Positions 10,928 through 23,398 of a DNA stretch of 64,000 bases are shown piece by piece. The stretch covers positions 5,084,001-5,148,000 of the forward strand of contig NW_020621936.1 in the NCBI RefSeq assembly GCF_003573695.1. The letters run 5' to 3'. Both the position numbers and the translations under genes were made by a program. The DNA comes from Papaver somniferum. Taxonomy: Eukaryota > Streptophyta > Magnoliopsida > Ranunculales > Papaveraceae. The notes beneath the pieces were generated by a model, which was given only the letters and a program-made list of their open reading frames with translations, made no database searches and was not told where the DNA came from. The stretch's first letter is position 1. Every line of letters starts with the position of its first letter.

Positions 10928-10956
10928 CCCCAGCCGTAGGCTGGGGGATCCCTAGT
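10928..10956 (+). mobile_element. Helitron-like 3' terminus: hairpin plus CTAG|T
   Basis: CCCCAGCC-GTA-GGCTGGGG (10928-10946) is a perfect 8-bp stem with a 3-nt loop; CTAG follows 5 nt later (10952-10955), then T. A GC-rich hairpin just before CTRR, with insertion before a host T, is the defining 3' end of plant Helitrons. I cannot fix a 5' TC end, so the extent of the element is unknown. Confidence 0.55.
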
Positions 10957-11251
10957 ACTAATGTAAACCTTTATGGTGGAGATTGAACCCTGACTTCCTC
11001 CTTATTGGAGTTGTAGATAAATCACTAAGCCAAGATAAATAAAAAGACTCTTGCAATATGATTTCTTAATCGCTGACACTTTTATGTCCTAGTTGCTAAG
11101 TTAGAATCATCCTCTATAACCTAGGTTCCGTATTCTCGGTTATGACTCAAAGATTTCACTAATGGATTCGTAAAGACATGTCAGACTATTTTTTATCTGT
11201 TAATTCTTGTATCCTGATCTTGTTCTCATTTATATTCGAGGTCTTCGTAAT
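10957..11251. other. Spacer, no gene seen
   Basis: No coding frame or RNA gene; ends at the LTR terminus at 11252. Confidence 0.4.
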
Positions 11252-11759
11252 TGTTAGAGCATTGCTCGGTCGAACTTGCATGCCTTGATATCTCAAGCAT
11301 GTTTGTCAATGTTAATTATCAAAACTATAAGTCTTGATTTCTAGCCTATATATCTAAAGGTCTCGGACTAGTATAGAAAGTGCAGTTGAGCTCAAGACTC
11401 CATGGCAATCATCATATAAAGACGAAGGACTACTCAAGAAACTGGTGGAACTTCATCGACTAAAAGGTATGTGGAGACTTGAACTTATCTGTCACTCAAA
11501 AGTCTATTTACTATTTCTCCTACTCTTGAGACAAAAGTAGTTTTGATATATAGACTTTCATTATACACATTTGCTATTTCAAGCCGAGTTTATCTCGCCT
11601 ATCTATTTTCTCGAAATATGTGTTGGTAAGCTTTCTCTTTAGCCAAATTCATCTTTACCTAGTGACGAATGTCATGTTATGTTTCAATCACTTTGAAAAT
11701 TTCTCTGACGAAAAATGGTCTATGAATAACGACTATATAACGTCCTCTGAGAATGTTTC
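11252..11759 (+). mobile_element. Old Copia LTR fragment, piece 1 of 3
   Basis: Starts with the family LTR terminus TGTTAGAGCA and follows the LTR sequence to the GTCCTCTGAGAATGT phrase, where a solo LTR interrupts it. It resumes at 14609-14654 and, after element D1, at 23171-23398. It is more diverged from the other copies than they are from each other, so it is among the oldest here. Confidence 0.8.
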
Positions 11760-12487
11760 TGTTAGAGCATTGCTCGGTTGAACCCACCAAGCGTTGGTAT
11801 GTCAAGTTTAGTTGTCATATTTTAGTGAACCAAAACTCATGTTAAGAGTCGCTTGATTATGTACTAGAGTTAAACTTCGTATAGGTTAGCTTGAAAGTAT
11901 TAGGATATGAGACATTAAAAGTACTGCGAAGTCTTGAAGATGTGAAGAAGCGAGGAGCTACAACAACTACAATCATCCTTACACTTGAGGTTAGTGATAT
12001 TTGACTTGAACTGTTTCATTCCCTAACGTATATTTCAAGTCGTGCATATTGAAAACATAATTGCGAAGCATGTTGAACTCTAGATAGACATGGTATTAAG
12101 GAATACAATACGAGGTTTATTGCTTAACCATTAAACTTTGTAGATAAGACATCGCCATAATCATTTGAATGCTATTGTGATTATGTATGGGTATAAGGTG
12201 AGGATTTCATCCAAGGGAACAATGTTTACATTTGTTCTAAGGAAGTAAGTTCATAAAATTGTTTTGTGAACCGAAAAGGAAATTGCCAGGCGTTATTGGT
12301 TTTGTTATTCATTGCATATCTTATGAACAACCAATATGTGTGATAGAGTATAACCGCTCACAACTTATTGTGTTCTTGGTAGAAATAATTCACAAAGACC
12401 TGACTTTTGTATTGCTAGAACTTTTATTAGTAAAACCAATCTTAAGTAATCACCTTGGTATGTATCGGTTTTGTGACTGCCATGGGA

Positions 12488-12720
12488 AGAGGGAACCGAT
12501 CCTTGTAAGAGGTGAAAGGAACCGATCCAAGTAAGGGGTGAAGGGGAACCGATCCTTGTAAGGGGTGAAGGGGAACCGATCCTTGTAAAGGGTGCAGTGC
12601 AATAGGGAACCGATCCTTGTATGGGGTGCAACAATTTACAGAAGAAAGGGGAACCGATCCGGTGAAGGTGTGCAATATAAGTTAGATACCATATATATGT
12701 GGAGAACCGATCCTAGTACC
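12488..12720 (+). repeat. Minisatellite in the solo LTR, GAACCGATCC motif
   Basis: The word GAACCGATCC recurs seven times, mostly within a unit of about 26-30 bp ending in TTGTAAGGGGTGAAG. The middle units are nearly identical and the outer ones are degenerate. It lies in the presumed U3. Confidence 0.8.
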
Positions 12721-13269
12721 TAGTCAACCATATCTTTAGTAATCTAGTGTGACTATGAGTAGTACTTTCATGGAGGTATAACTGAAACTTGTTTTGGTAG
12801 AACCGCAAACCCATGAGTGTGATTGAATGTTTGGTTTGATCAATCACATAGTTCTTAAAAGTCATATGAACCAATTCTAAACTTGTTTGGAAGTGTGGAA
12901 AATCGGTTTCAAGGTTGTAAGTGTGAAAGAGAACTTATAAAGTAAAGATGTCGACAAACTTTGAACACGTGCTGAGAATGTTTATTTCTATAGTTGTTCA
13001 AATATATTCCTTAAAGGCTAAATGGAAGAGAATCCCAGAATCGAAACATAAGTAAGTTAATAATCTTTTAATTAAGGTTATTAATTTATCTTGGTAGGAA
13101 ATTATGGAATTAGTAATGTGCATTTGCTAATTAAGATTTTCCAAGAGATTTCGATTATATTTTTGGATAGAGCATTTCCAGGAATTATGAAAACTGAATC
13201 TGTGCATTTATGAATATCTTGAGAATATTTTCGATTTTGGAAATTCCTTGGCGTCCAAACTTCCTTGTC

Positions 13270-13277
13270 TATAAATA
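13270..13277 (+). promoter_or_regulatory. TATA box of the solo LTR
   Basis: TATAAATA about midway in the LTR, followed by a non-AT-rich leader; likely the U3/R promoter of this LTR. Confidence 0.5.
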
Positions 13278-14608
13278 CACGAAGTTTGCCTTTCTAGCAA
13301 ACTAATCCTTCGTAACAATTTGACTTCCTCTTTTGTCATTGTTATTGGTGTCGCCGCATATCGGAGAGGAGAGTAATTTAATTAGGTGAAATCTCTTAAG
13401 GCCGCTCGTTTTAAAGTCTTCTTTGGGATTGGAAGCTCTAGCACGACCCGTTGGTGGGAAACTAGATAATTGCGGTTTATCTTTATTTTCGATTGATTTG
13501 ATTGACTAACGGTGGTTGAAATATGGTTGCACCTAGTTTGTTTATTCTTGAGAATCTTCTCTTCTGATATAAGATTTACTCAAACTAAATCATAGTTTCG
13601 ACAGGGATCTTTAGACTGTTGTTAGTTCTAAAGACGATCTTGTGATAATCCATTGTTAACAGACTCCGTTCTGTGCGTGATTGATCACAAGAGATTCAAG
13701 TGATTGTGCCTAGGTGTTTATTGAAGATTAAAGAAGATTTGAAGACAAAGAAGATATTGAAGATATGACTTGGGTTTATAATCTTTGGTGTGCACAATAC
13801 TTGTTTGGGAAAAGAGGATCCAATTAATAATCGGTTTATCCTTGTGGTAGATTGGATTGATTAATTGAGTAGATTGGCATCAACACGGTTTCTTTGGGAT
13901 TAAAGGTGTTGTTGGCTTAATCTTAAACCGATTACCTTAGGGTGATTGAATATAAGATATATCTAGACCTGACGAAGGAGTTTATGTTAAGATAAACGGA
14001 AGAGCCTTTGTTTGGCTGATATCACTTGGTTGAAGAGAGTTGATACCAAACAGATTTCTTGTTCCTTTACTGTTTGGAATACGAACCAAAGGGATTTTTC
14101 CAAGTACGTGACTTATTTATAAGTTGGAGGCGTGGGAATACAGAAGGAACTAGGTATACTATAGAGTTAGGTACTTGGTCTCAACTATACGAAGTAAGTG
14201 TATTTTGTGTAGCGGCTTAATCCTGAGAGTATTCAATTCTGGACAAGGTCCCGAGGTTTTTCTGCATTTGCGGTTTCCTCGTTAACAAAATCTTGCTGTG
14301 TCATTTACTTTTATTTTCCGCATTATAATTTTTTTATTATAATTAAAGTAAATCACACAAACGTTAATATCCTATTTACTTGATAAGCAATCCTATTGTG
14401 TTTGGTTAAGTCAGAACCTTTATATCAAGTAAAACACACTTTGTTGTTGTATTGTCGCGATCTCGTATCCATAGACGATCACACGAAGTGTGAACCGATA
14501 AGTTGTATTGTCTCGATCTCGTATCCATAGACAATCACTTTGGGAGAAAAGACTTATAGGTAGGAAAATTTTTGGTTTGAGGTATATTTGGGTATCCTCT
14601 CCTTTTCA

Positions 14609-14654
14609 GTTTCAATGATTGAAATGAGAGTTTAGATTACATAACCATTAGTAG
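14609..14654 (+). mobile_element. Old Copia LTR fragment, piece 2 of 3
   Basis: Continues the LTR begun at 11252 (the GAATGAGAGTTTAGATTACA phrase in diverged form) up to the insertion point of D1. Its last five bases, AGTAG, are one copy of D1's target site. Confidence 0.75.
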
Positions 14655-17065
14655 TGAAAAAGCGGGGGTCTAACAACACCACCCAATAATTCGATTAACA
14701 ATCTGTATGGGCTAACTCCGAAATACTTTGCTAGAGAATCAACTAGACAGTCAGACTCAATCTAGATAAAATGTATCTCAAGGAGTTAATATCTCAAACT
14801 CTCAATTTGAACTTTACTCAAGCAAATAGAAATCTGCGAGTCTTTATCAAAGAGAGATAACTTGGACGGTACCAAAGACCAATGTCCAAGGATCAATCAA
14901 TATCAATCAACAACCAAAGGTTGGATTTCCAATTGATGAACTTAACACACAACCTGTATTATTTCAATTATATAAAAATATAATGCGGAAACGAAATAAC
15001 ACAGACACCAGAAGTTTTGTTAACGAGGAAACCGCAAATACAGAAAAACCCCGTGACCTAGTCCAGATTGAATACATAGCATATTAAGCCGCTACAGACA
15101 CTAGCCTACTACAAGCTAACTTCGGACTGGACCGTAGTTGAACCCCAATCAGTCTCCCACTAATTCAAGGTACAGTTGCACTCCTACTCCTCTGATCCCA
15201 GCAGGATACTGCACACTTGATTACCTTAGCTGATCTCACCCACAACTAAGGGTTTCTACGACCCAAAATCGCAGGTTTAAACAATAAAAAAATCTGTCTC
15301 ACACAGACAAGTCTATCAAAGGATAAATTTGTCTCCCACAGATAAACCCTAAAAGAGTTTGTTCCATCTTTTGATAATAATCAATGTGAACAGGATCCAA
15401 TTGATAATCCGAATTTATATTCCCGAAGAACAGCCTAGATTAATCAATCACCTTACAACAATCTTAATCGACTAGCGAAACAATATGTCATGGAATCACA
15501 AACAATGAGACAAAGGTGTTTGCGATTACTTTTTATATCTTGCCTATCGGAGAACTCTCACGATCTCAAGCCAATCGAAGATTGTACTCGTACGATAGAA
15601 GATGCAAGATCAGATCACACAACTACGGTAACAGTAGTATCGATCTGGCTTCACAACCCCAATGAAGTCTTTAAGTCGTTAACCTGGTTTTAGAAGAAGA
15701 AAACCAAAGGTTAAAGGAGAATCGAATCTAGCGAGCGCACTAGTATCACACAGGCGTGTGGGGATTGGTTTTGCCCAATGCTAGACGTCTCCTTTATATA
15801 GCCTTCAAATCAGGGTTTTGCCTTGGTTACAAAGAAATCCATATTCACCGTTAGATGAAAACCTGATTTAGATTCAAGTTAATATTTCTCAACCGTTAGA
15901 TCGAAAACTTAGCTTGTCACACACACTTGAGGTATACGTTTATTGGGTTTGTGAAAACCGTGCCCAAACGTGTACGTGTATGTTGGTTCAACATAGTAAC
16001 CCAAAAGGTTAACCATATGATCATTTCATATTAACCTTGTTCTTCTTCACCATAACTAGTTCAAATGACTTCAAGATGAACTAGTTAAAGAGTTGTTCAA
16101 TTGCTATGAGATCTTATGTAACTATACAAGACACAATTGAAACAAAGATGATTCGATTCAATTGAATCGTCTCATGACTTTAGCCACGGTTTGCATAAAG
16201 CGTTCCTTAGTAATTTCAGTTTCATGTTCAGAGCACATATTTAGATCGTAACCACTTAAGCTCATAAACAAGTTCGAGGACTTAAGTTAACCGGCAGAGT
16301 TTTCCAAACTCAGCAGAAAAAATTCTCGGCAAGAGAACTTCCGCAAGTTCGCGGACTAGGTTCGCGGACTGGGTTCGCGGACTAAGCACACAAACGAGTT
16401 TTTGGAAATCCCAGCAGAAATTCTCGGTCGAGAACTTCCGTCAGTTCGCGGACTTGGCAAGGCCAATTCCTATGGTTTCTCTCAATCAACAAAGTTCGAA
16501 AACTTCGGGTTAAGGAATACATGGTTATGTTATCTAAACTCTCATTCCAACCATTGAGACATTCTCAGAGGACGTTATATAGCCGTTACTCACAGACCGT
16601 TTCGCGTCATAGCAATTCTCAAAGTGATTGAAACTTTTGATGACTTTCGTCACTAGGCGAAGATAAACTTGATCAAAACGAAACACTTTACCAACACATG
16701 ATTTCGAGATATAGATATGCGAGATATATTCAGTTCGAAATATCAAATGTGTATGATCCAGTCTATATAGCATACGACTTTTTGTCTCACAAGAAGTATG
16801 AGATATAATAGATATACTTTTGAGTGATAGATAAGTTCAAGTCTCCACATACTTTTTGTTGATGAAGTTCCACGGTTCCTTGAGTAGATCTTCGTCGTTG
16901 TATGATGAATCGGCATGAAATCCTTTATCTCAACTACACTTTTCTATCCTAGTCCGAGACTTAGGTATAATAGACTAGAAATCAAGACTTATAGTTTTGA
17001 TCACTAACATTGACAAACATGCTTGATATAGCAACGCATGCGAGGTTGACCGAGTTATGCTCTAA
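14655..17065 (-). repeat. 3' LTR of D1 (2411 bp)
   Basis: Runs from TGAAAAAGCGGGGG to CTCTAAGA (the last CA of the family end has mutated to GA). It contains a reverse-strand TATA box at about 15793-15800 (TATATAAAGG read on the minus strand) and a cluster of TTCGCGGAC words with the TTCTCGG/CGAGAA inverted repeats at 16310-16460. Confidence 0.85.
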
Positions 17066-17905
17066 GAATCTCTTCTTTGTCAATTTTAGTGACAAAACTA
17101 TTAATACATATGGAATACAAAAAAGATAAACTTTATTGGCTCCTATTCCATAGTCTAATCTTCAACGTTCCTTGAAATCTTTTTCCTTCCAAGTACTCCA
17201 ATGATCCCAAAGTTTGTAAGTTTAACACCACCGTTGTTGAAGATCCGTAGCTATAACAACGAGAGAAATCGAGATTCTCGATCATTATTATACAGTGTCA
17301 TAGTATCATTATGTAACATCAAAGTCCAATTGTATCACGACTTTAACAACAATACTATGGTGATATGTATCACTCCCCCTTAGTCAATACTCCATCTCAA
17401 TCATAGAAACCACTCCCCCTTACACAATGATCCGAAAACCATATGTATTTATAGTGCGAATTACATTATTTCTCCCCCTTTTTGTCAATAAAATTGTCAA
17501 AGGTAAAAGAACGGGATCATAATGAAATTTCCACAAGAGACATTTCATAGACCAAAAGGAAAAAATACATACCAACTTAATTTAGATGCAATCTTATAGC
17601 CGAAGCTATGAGCATTCATCAAGGAGTTTTAAGATACAAGATAACCCCTATAAAATTCCACAGCCGCACACCCCGCAAGATATTACCATTAAGCACAAGT
17701 TCAAAAGAACTCTCCCCCATTTGATGTCATTCCCGAGAGAACAACCAGAGCGACCTTAATTTCGAAAGAAAAAAGGATTTTGACACACTAAAGAGACAAA
17801 AATAAAAACCCTATAAAACTGAACTGGATAATACCTACTGGAGTTTCAGACTCGATTGCCCAAAGAATAACAATAAGCATAGGGGCAAGAGTCATCGAAA
17901 ACTTT
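17066..17905 (-). other. D1 3' noncoding region with repeated PPT-like tracts
   Basis: No ORF. On the reverse strand it carries several AGGGGGAG-type polypurine tracts (about 17376, 17411, 17471 and 17712), while the tract abutting the LTR has decayed to AAAGAAGAGATTC. The same arrangement occurs in E and D2. Confidence 0.65.
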
Positions 17906-20900
17906 TTAATAAACCAAAACAACGCCAATAGACTGCCGCAAGTGTTGAAAAGTTGCAGTGTCTAATGGTTTGGTGAAAATATCAGCCAATTGTTGTTCGA
18001 AAGTCACAAATTCCATACTAATGATATCATTTTCATAAAGATCACGAATAAAATGGTACCTTATGTCAATGTGCTTTGTTCTTGAGTGCTCAACATGATT
18101 CTCAGTGATGCGAATTGCACTGGAGTTATCACAAAAGATCTTCATTATTCCAGTATCAACTCCGTAATCAGAAAGCATTTGTTTTATTCATAGGAGTTGA
18201 GTACAACATGACCCGGCAGCAATGTATTCTGCTTCCTTGTAGACAGGGATTGAGAGTTTTGCTTCTTGCTATGCCAAGCTACAAGATTGAGACCTACATA
18301 GTAGAAGCCCCCTGATGTACTTTTCCTGTCTTCTACACAACCTTCCCAATCAACATCAGAATAAGCAGAAAGTTCAGTATTAGTATCAAAAGTATAAGAC
18401 AGACCATACCCAGCAGTATGATTTATATATCGTATGATCCTTTTTGCAGCTGCAAGATGAGATTCTTTTTGATCTGCCTGAAACCTGGCACAACAGCTAA
18501 CACTGAAATAAATATCAGGTCTAGTGGCTGTCAGATACAAAATGCTACCTATAAAGGATTGATACAGTTTTTGATCCACTTTTACTCCTTTCTCATCCCT
18601 GTGCAGTTTACCATTAGTTGGCATGGGAGTCAGTTTTGGAGATGACTTATCCAGACTGAATCTTGACACAAGATTACGAGCATACTTCTCTTGGGATAAG
18701 TAAATTCCTTCCTTATGTTGTTGAATCTGTAATCCTAAGAAGTATTTTAATTCACCAACATTGCTCATTTCAAATTCTTTAGCAAGAGAGACTTGAAAGT
18801 ATTTTGCGAACTTTTCAGAAGTTGATCCATAGATATTATCATCTACATAAATTTGAGCAATGACAACATCTTTCCTACTCCATTTGGTAAACAATGTTTT
18901 ATCAGCTCCGCCTCTTGAAAATCCTTTTCTGATAAGATAGGTAGTAAGTTTCTCAAACCAGGATTTTGGTGCTTGCTTTAATCCGTATAACGCCTTTTTG
19001 AGCTTCAACACATGATCTAGGAAATCATGGTTTTCGAATCCCTTAGGTTGTGCGACATATACTTTCTCTTTTAAAATACCGTTCAGGAAAGATGATTTTA
19101 TGTCCATCTGAAACAACTTAACCTTGAGAAAACAAGCATGAGTCAATAGTAGTCGAATGAACTCAAGACGTCCACAAGAGCAAAGGTTTCATCAAAATCG
19201 ATTTCTTCAATCTGTGAATATCTTTGAGCGACAAGTATAGTTTTGTTTCTGATAATTGTGCCAAATTCATCAAACTTGTTCTTGAATATCCATTTGGTAC
19301 TGAAAATATTGACATTTGGAGGACAAGGTACACGTTCCCAGACATCGTGTCTTTCAAATTGATTTAACTCTTCATGCATCGCATTTACCCAGAAGGGAAC
19401 TTTCAGAGCTTCATCAATATTCCTTGGTTCAACCTGAGAAAGATAACAACCAAAATTACATATATTTTGAAGTTGTCCCCTGGTTTTGGCAGTGGAATCC
19501 CTTCCCACGATGATATTGTTGGGGTCATGATTCCTTTGAACCCAGAGATGTCGTGGACGAACACGTTCTTGTTCGTCAGGAATGGCTTGATCAGTGTTTT
19601 TCTCCTCGTCACTAGAAATGTCAGGATCGGCAACAGTTGGGATAACTTCAACTGATTCTGGAATTTCTTTGAATTTCTCAATTGTCTCCGTTGGAGGCAA
19701 CTCAGCAGGAGAACTATCTTGACGAAAATTACTAATGTCGTCAATGATAACATTAGCAGATTTCATCATGACTTGTGTTCTGAGATTAAAAACTCGAAAA
19801 CCACGACTATCAGAAGCATAGCCAAGAAAGATACCTTCGTCACTTTTGGTGTCTAATTTCCCTTTCTGTTCTCGATCTTTCAGAATATAGCACTTACTTC
19901 CAAATACCCTGAGATAGTGTAGGTTGGGTTTTCTTCCATACCACAACTCATAAGGAGTGTTAAGGGTCTTAGACCGTAAATACACACAGTTGATCAAGTA
20001 ACATGCTGTAAAGACAACTTCTCCCCAAAACCTTAAAGGTAAGTTTTTGTTATGGAGCATTACCTTGGCCATTTCCTGAATGTTCCTATTCTTTCTTTCA
20101 GCAACTCCATTAGCTTGAGGAGTAATCAGTGGAGAATATTGTTGAATGATCCCCAGTTCGTCACAGAATTCAAATACTTTGGTGTGTTTGAATTCAGTAT
20201 CACGATCGCTTCTAATTTTCTTTAGTTTGCGACCTTGTTCGTTCTGGATACGTTTAACAATAATCTTAAATTCTCCAAGGGTTTCATTCTTATGGGACAT
20301 AAATGCAACCCAAGTGAATCTGGTGTAATCATCTACCATAACTAAAGCATACTTCTTACCAACAACAATGGGTTGTTGAATTGGTCCGAAGAGATCCATA
20401 TGAATTAAATCAAGAGGTGCTTTGGTGAGAATATATCGAGATGATTTGTGGTGAACTTTCGTTTGCTTACCATTTTGACGGGCACCACATACACCTTCAA
20501 TCTTTGCATTGATTTTGGGAATGCCTCGAAAAAGTTATCTGTTAATGATCTTAGTTAGAAGGCGATAATTGATGTGACCAAAACGCTCATGCCAAAGATG
20601 TGTAGATTTCACCTTAGTCAAATTGCAGCGGTTGCTGAACTGAGTATCAAGAAGTTAACAGTTGTTTTACCACGAGTTCCTTGGAAAATCACTTTCCCAG
20701 ATTTATCAACAATGTCACATCCATTTGCATTGAAGATAACTCGATGGCCCTTGTCGCAGATTTGACTAATAAAAAGAAGATTAGCAGTCATACCTTTTAC
20801 GTATTCTACATCATGGATTTCTGGAACACCGGGTAGCTTGATCGTTCCCTTCTTGCTGATGTAGCAGCAACTCCCATCTCCAAACGTTATAGGACCTACT

Positions 20901-21474
20901 TCGTAGTCAATAGATGAAACAAACTATGTGAGATCTCCTGTCGTATGTCGATTACACCCACTATCGAGAAACCATTGAAAAGGAGATGTAGATCTTAAAG
21001 CAAAGGCACCCATACTACTAGTACTTCTTGCTTTAGAGTTTCCTGGTAATGTTTCATGAACTTTTAGAGAATCATACAGTTGTTTAGCATTCTTACAAAG
21101 ATTGCTTGCAACATTAATACTCTTTTGAAAAGACATACAAACTTGTTGTATATGATCGGACAGATCACAACATGAGCATATGCTTTGAAGATTGTCTGCC
21201 TGGTTCTTGGTCATCTCAGTTTTCTCAACATCATGTCGCCGATTATCACCTGACTTATGACTTTTCTTGAAAGATGAACAACTGGAATTTTTTAGATTCT
21301 CAAAGGGAGCATTTCCAGATATCAAATCCTTAAGAACTGCAATTTCTGCAACAAGACCATAGCTGATCCGGATTTGTTCATCCAACCCTTTTTGAAGAGA
21401 TGCCAGTTTGTCAGACTTTTTCTTGCGATTGTTTTTCAAACCTGGTGAGCGTTAATTGAGACTTTATGGTCCAT
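17906..21474 (-). pseudogene. D1 pol: protease-integrase-RT-RNase H, many breaks
   Basis: Copia polyprotein, needed to process, reverse-transcribe and insert the element. Start at ATG 21474, shared with the gag start of the family, then about 12 gag-leader codons running straight into the gag-pol spacer (a K/E/L-rich helical stretch). Protease: WFLDSGC with H-TTGD. Integrase: MDLFGP (first Asp), RSDRDTEF (second Asp; the family's RG has become RD) and NGVAERKNR (Glu). RT: YVDDN instead of YVDDI. RNase H: AYSDVDW, KSTSGG, FCDN and HSRTKHIDIR. Breaks: a 1-base loss right after the leader, a TGG-to-TAG stop after the protease motif, a TAA in the zinc region near 20537, a shift near 19145 and another near 18185. 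Clearly dead. Confidence 0.88.
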
Positions 21475-21526
21475 ATAGTCAGATCGCTACAAACACAGAC
21501 TTTTGAGGTCTTTACCGTGTTTGCCT

Positions 21527-21538
21527 GCTTTGATACCA
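21527..21538 (-). other. D1 primer-binding site (initiator Met tRNA)
   Basis: Reverse strand TGGTATCAAAGC, one mismatch from TGGTATCAGAGC, complementary to the 3' end of plant initiator methionine tRNA; it lies two bases inside the LTR. Confidence 0.85.
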
Positions 21539-21540
21539 AT

Positions 21541-23165
21541 TGAAAAACCGGGGGGCTAACAACACCGCCCAATAATTCGATTAGCAATCTGTATGGACTA
21601 ACTCCGAAATACTTTGCGAGAAAATCAACTAGACAATCAGACTCAATCTAGATACAAAGTATCTCAAGGAGTTAATATCTCAAACTCTAAATTTGATCTT
21701 TACTCAAGCAAATAGAAATTTGCGAATCTTTATCAAAGAGAGATAACTTGGACGGTACCAAAGACCAATGTCCAAGGATCAATCAATATCAATGAACAAC
21801 CAAAGGTTGGATTTCTAATTGATAACCTTAACGCACAACTTATATTATTCCAATTAAATAAAAATATATTGCGGAAAAGAAATAACACAGTCACCAGAAG
21901 TTTTGTTAACGAGAAAACCGCAAATACAGAAAAACCCCGGGACCTAGTCCAGATTGAATACACACTATAATAAGCCGCTACAAACACTAGCCTACTACAA
22001 GCTAACTTCGGACTGGACCGTAGTTGAACCCCAATCAGTCTCCCACTAATTCAAGGTACAGTTGCACTCCTACGCCTCTGATCCTAGCAGGATACTGCGC
22101 ACTTGATTCCCTTAGATGATCTCACCCACAACTAAGAGTTGTTACGACCCAAAATCGCAGGCTTAAACAATAAACAAATCTGTCTCACACAGACAAGTCT
22201 ATCAAAGGATAAATCTGTCTCCCACAGATAAAGCCTAAAAGAGTTTGTTCTGTCTTTTGATAATAATCAAGGTGAACATGAACCAATTGATAATCCAGGC
22301 TTATATTCCCGAAAAACAGCCTTGATTAATCAATCACCTCAGAACAATCTTAATCGACTAGTGAAACAAGATGTCATGGAATCACAAACAATGAGACGAA
22401 GGTGTTTGCGATTACTTTTTATATCTTGCCTATCGGAGAACTCTCACGATCTCAAGCAAATCAAAGATTGTACTCGTATGATAGAAGATGCAAGATCAGA
22501 TCACACAACTACGATAACTTCCGTCAGTTCGAGGACTGAGTTCGCGGACTTGGTAAAGCCAATTCCTCAAGTTTATCTCAATCAACAAAGTTCGAAAACT
22601 ACGGATTAAGGAAGACATGGTTATGTTATCTAAACTCTCATTCAAACCATTGACATATTCTCAGAGGACGTTATATAGCCGTTATTCACAGACCGTTTCG
22701 CGTCGGAGCAATTCTCAAAGTAATTGAAACTTTTCATGACTTTCGTCACTAGGTGAAGATAAACTTGATCAAAGCGAAACGCTTTACCAACACGTGATTT
22801 CGAGATATAGATACGCGAGATATACTCAGCTCGAAATATCAAATGTGTATGATCCAGTCTATATAGCATACGACTTTTTATCTCATAAGAAGTAGGAGAT
22901 AGAATAGATAGACTTTTGAGTGATAGATAAGTTCAAGTCTCCACATACCTTTTTGTTGATGAAGTTCCACGGTTCCTTGAGTAGATCTTCGTCGTTGTAT
23001 GATGAATCTCCATGAAGTCCTTGATCTCAACTACACTTTTCTGTCCTAGTCCGAGACTTAAGCTATAATAGACAAGAAATCAAGACTAATAGTTTTGATC
23101 ACTAACATTGACAAACATGCTTGATATAGCAACGTATGCGAGGTTGACCGAGTTATGCTATAACA
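21541..23165 (-). repeat. 5' LTR of D1, internally deleted (1625 bp)
   Basis: Same ends as the family LTR, but compared with the 3' LTR about 790 bp are missing at about 22517, joining the U5/R side to the TTCCGTCAGTTCG part of U3. The deleted piece contains the TATA box, so this copy lost its promoter. Confidence 0.85.
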
Positions 23166-23170
23166 GGTAG

Positions 23171-23398
23171 GATATAAGCATTGTTGTGGAAACCCATATA
23201 TGTATAAGTCCTTATTCCTTGAACCAAAGCTTACGAAATTTGTTGATCAAGAGAACTGGAAGTGGCGTGAGCCAAGTCCGCGAACTCAGTCCATGAACTT
23301 GCGGAAGTTCTCGACCCGAGAATTTCTTCTGGAGTTTGTGAACTCCTTCCATAAACTTAAGTCCGCGAACCCAGTCCGCGAACTTGAGCGGTTATATC
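23171..23398 (+). mobile_element. Old Copia LTR fragment, piece 3 of 3
   Basis: Resumes the LTR interrupted by D1 (CCTTATTCCTTGAACC, then the GTCCGCGAAC words) until element E starts at 23399. Confidence 0.7.

Larger units (their letters stand above)
11760..14608 (+). mobile_element. Solo LTR of a related Copia family (2849 bp)
   Basis: Begins TGTTAGAGCATTGCTCGG and ends CCTTTTCA, flanked by perfect 5-bp copies of GTTTC (11755-11759 and 14609-14613); the host LTR reads continuously across the junction. Only the terminal bases, parts of the U5 (for example the TTTGCGGTTTCCTCGTTAAC phrase) and the layout match the main LTR family, so this is a sister family. There is no internal region, so it is a solo LTR left by LTR-LTR recombination. 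Confidence 0.9.
14655..23165 (-). mobile_element. Copia element D1 (SIRE/Maximus-like), pol but no gag
   Basis: Reverse-strand element with 3' LTR 14655-17065, polypurine tract side 17066-17090, pol 17906-21474, primer site 21527-21538 and 5' LTR 21541-23165. Flanks AGTAG (14650-14654) and GGTAG (23166-23170) are a target duplication with one change. Domain order protease-integrase-RT-RNase H makes it Ty1/Copia; the DSGC-RH-TGD protease block, VRG-IP pre-integrase zinc region and long LTRs fit the SIRE/Maximus lineage. The gag gene is missing except for its first codons, exactly as in D2. Confidence 0.85.

Noticed and set aside
12365..12675. Overlapping reverse ORFs with repeated GSVP and PLQGSVP words that look like a repeat protein
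   Set aside because: They are translations of the GAACCGATCC minisatellite in an LTR; no conserved start or flanking coding sequence.
12488..12720. Possible CRISPR-like array
   Set aside because: Plant nuclear DNA; units are degenerate and contiguous, with no unique spacers or cas genes.
16534..16773. A 60-79 aa ORF seen again and again (also at 22642, 23691, 26613 and 32641), as if a conserved small gene
   Set aside because: All copies lie at the same place in the LTR and are similar only because the LTR is repeated; orientation follows the LTR, frames are variously cut, and there is no start or domain.
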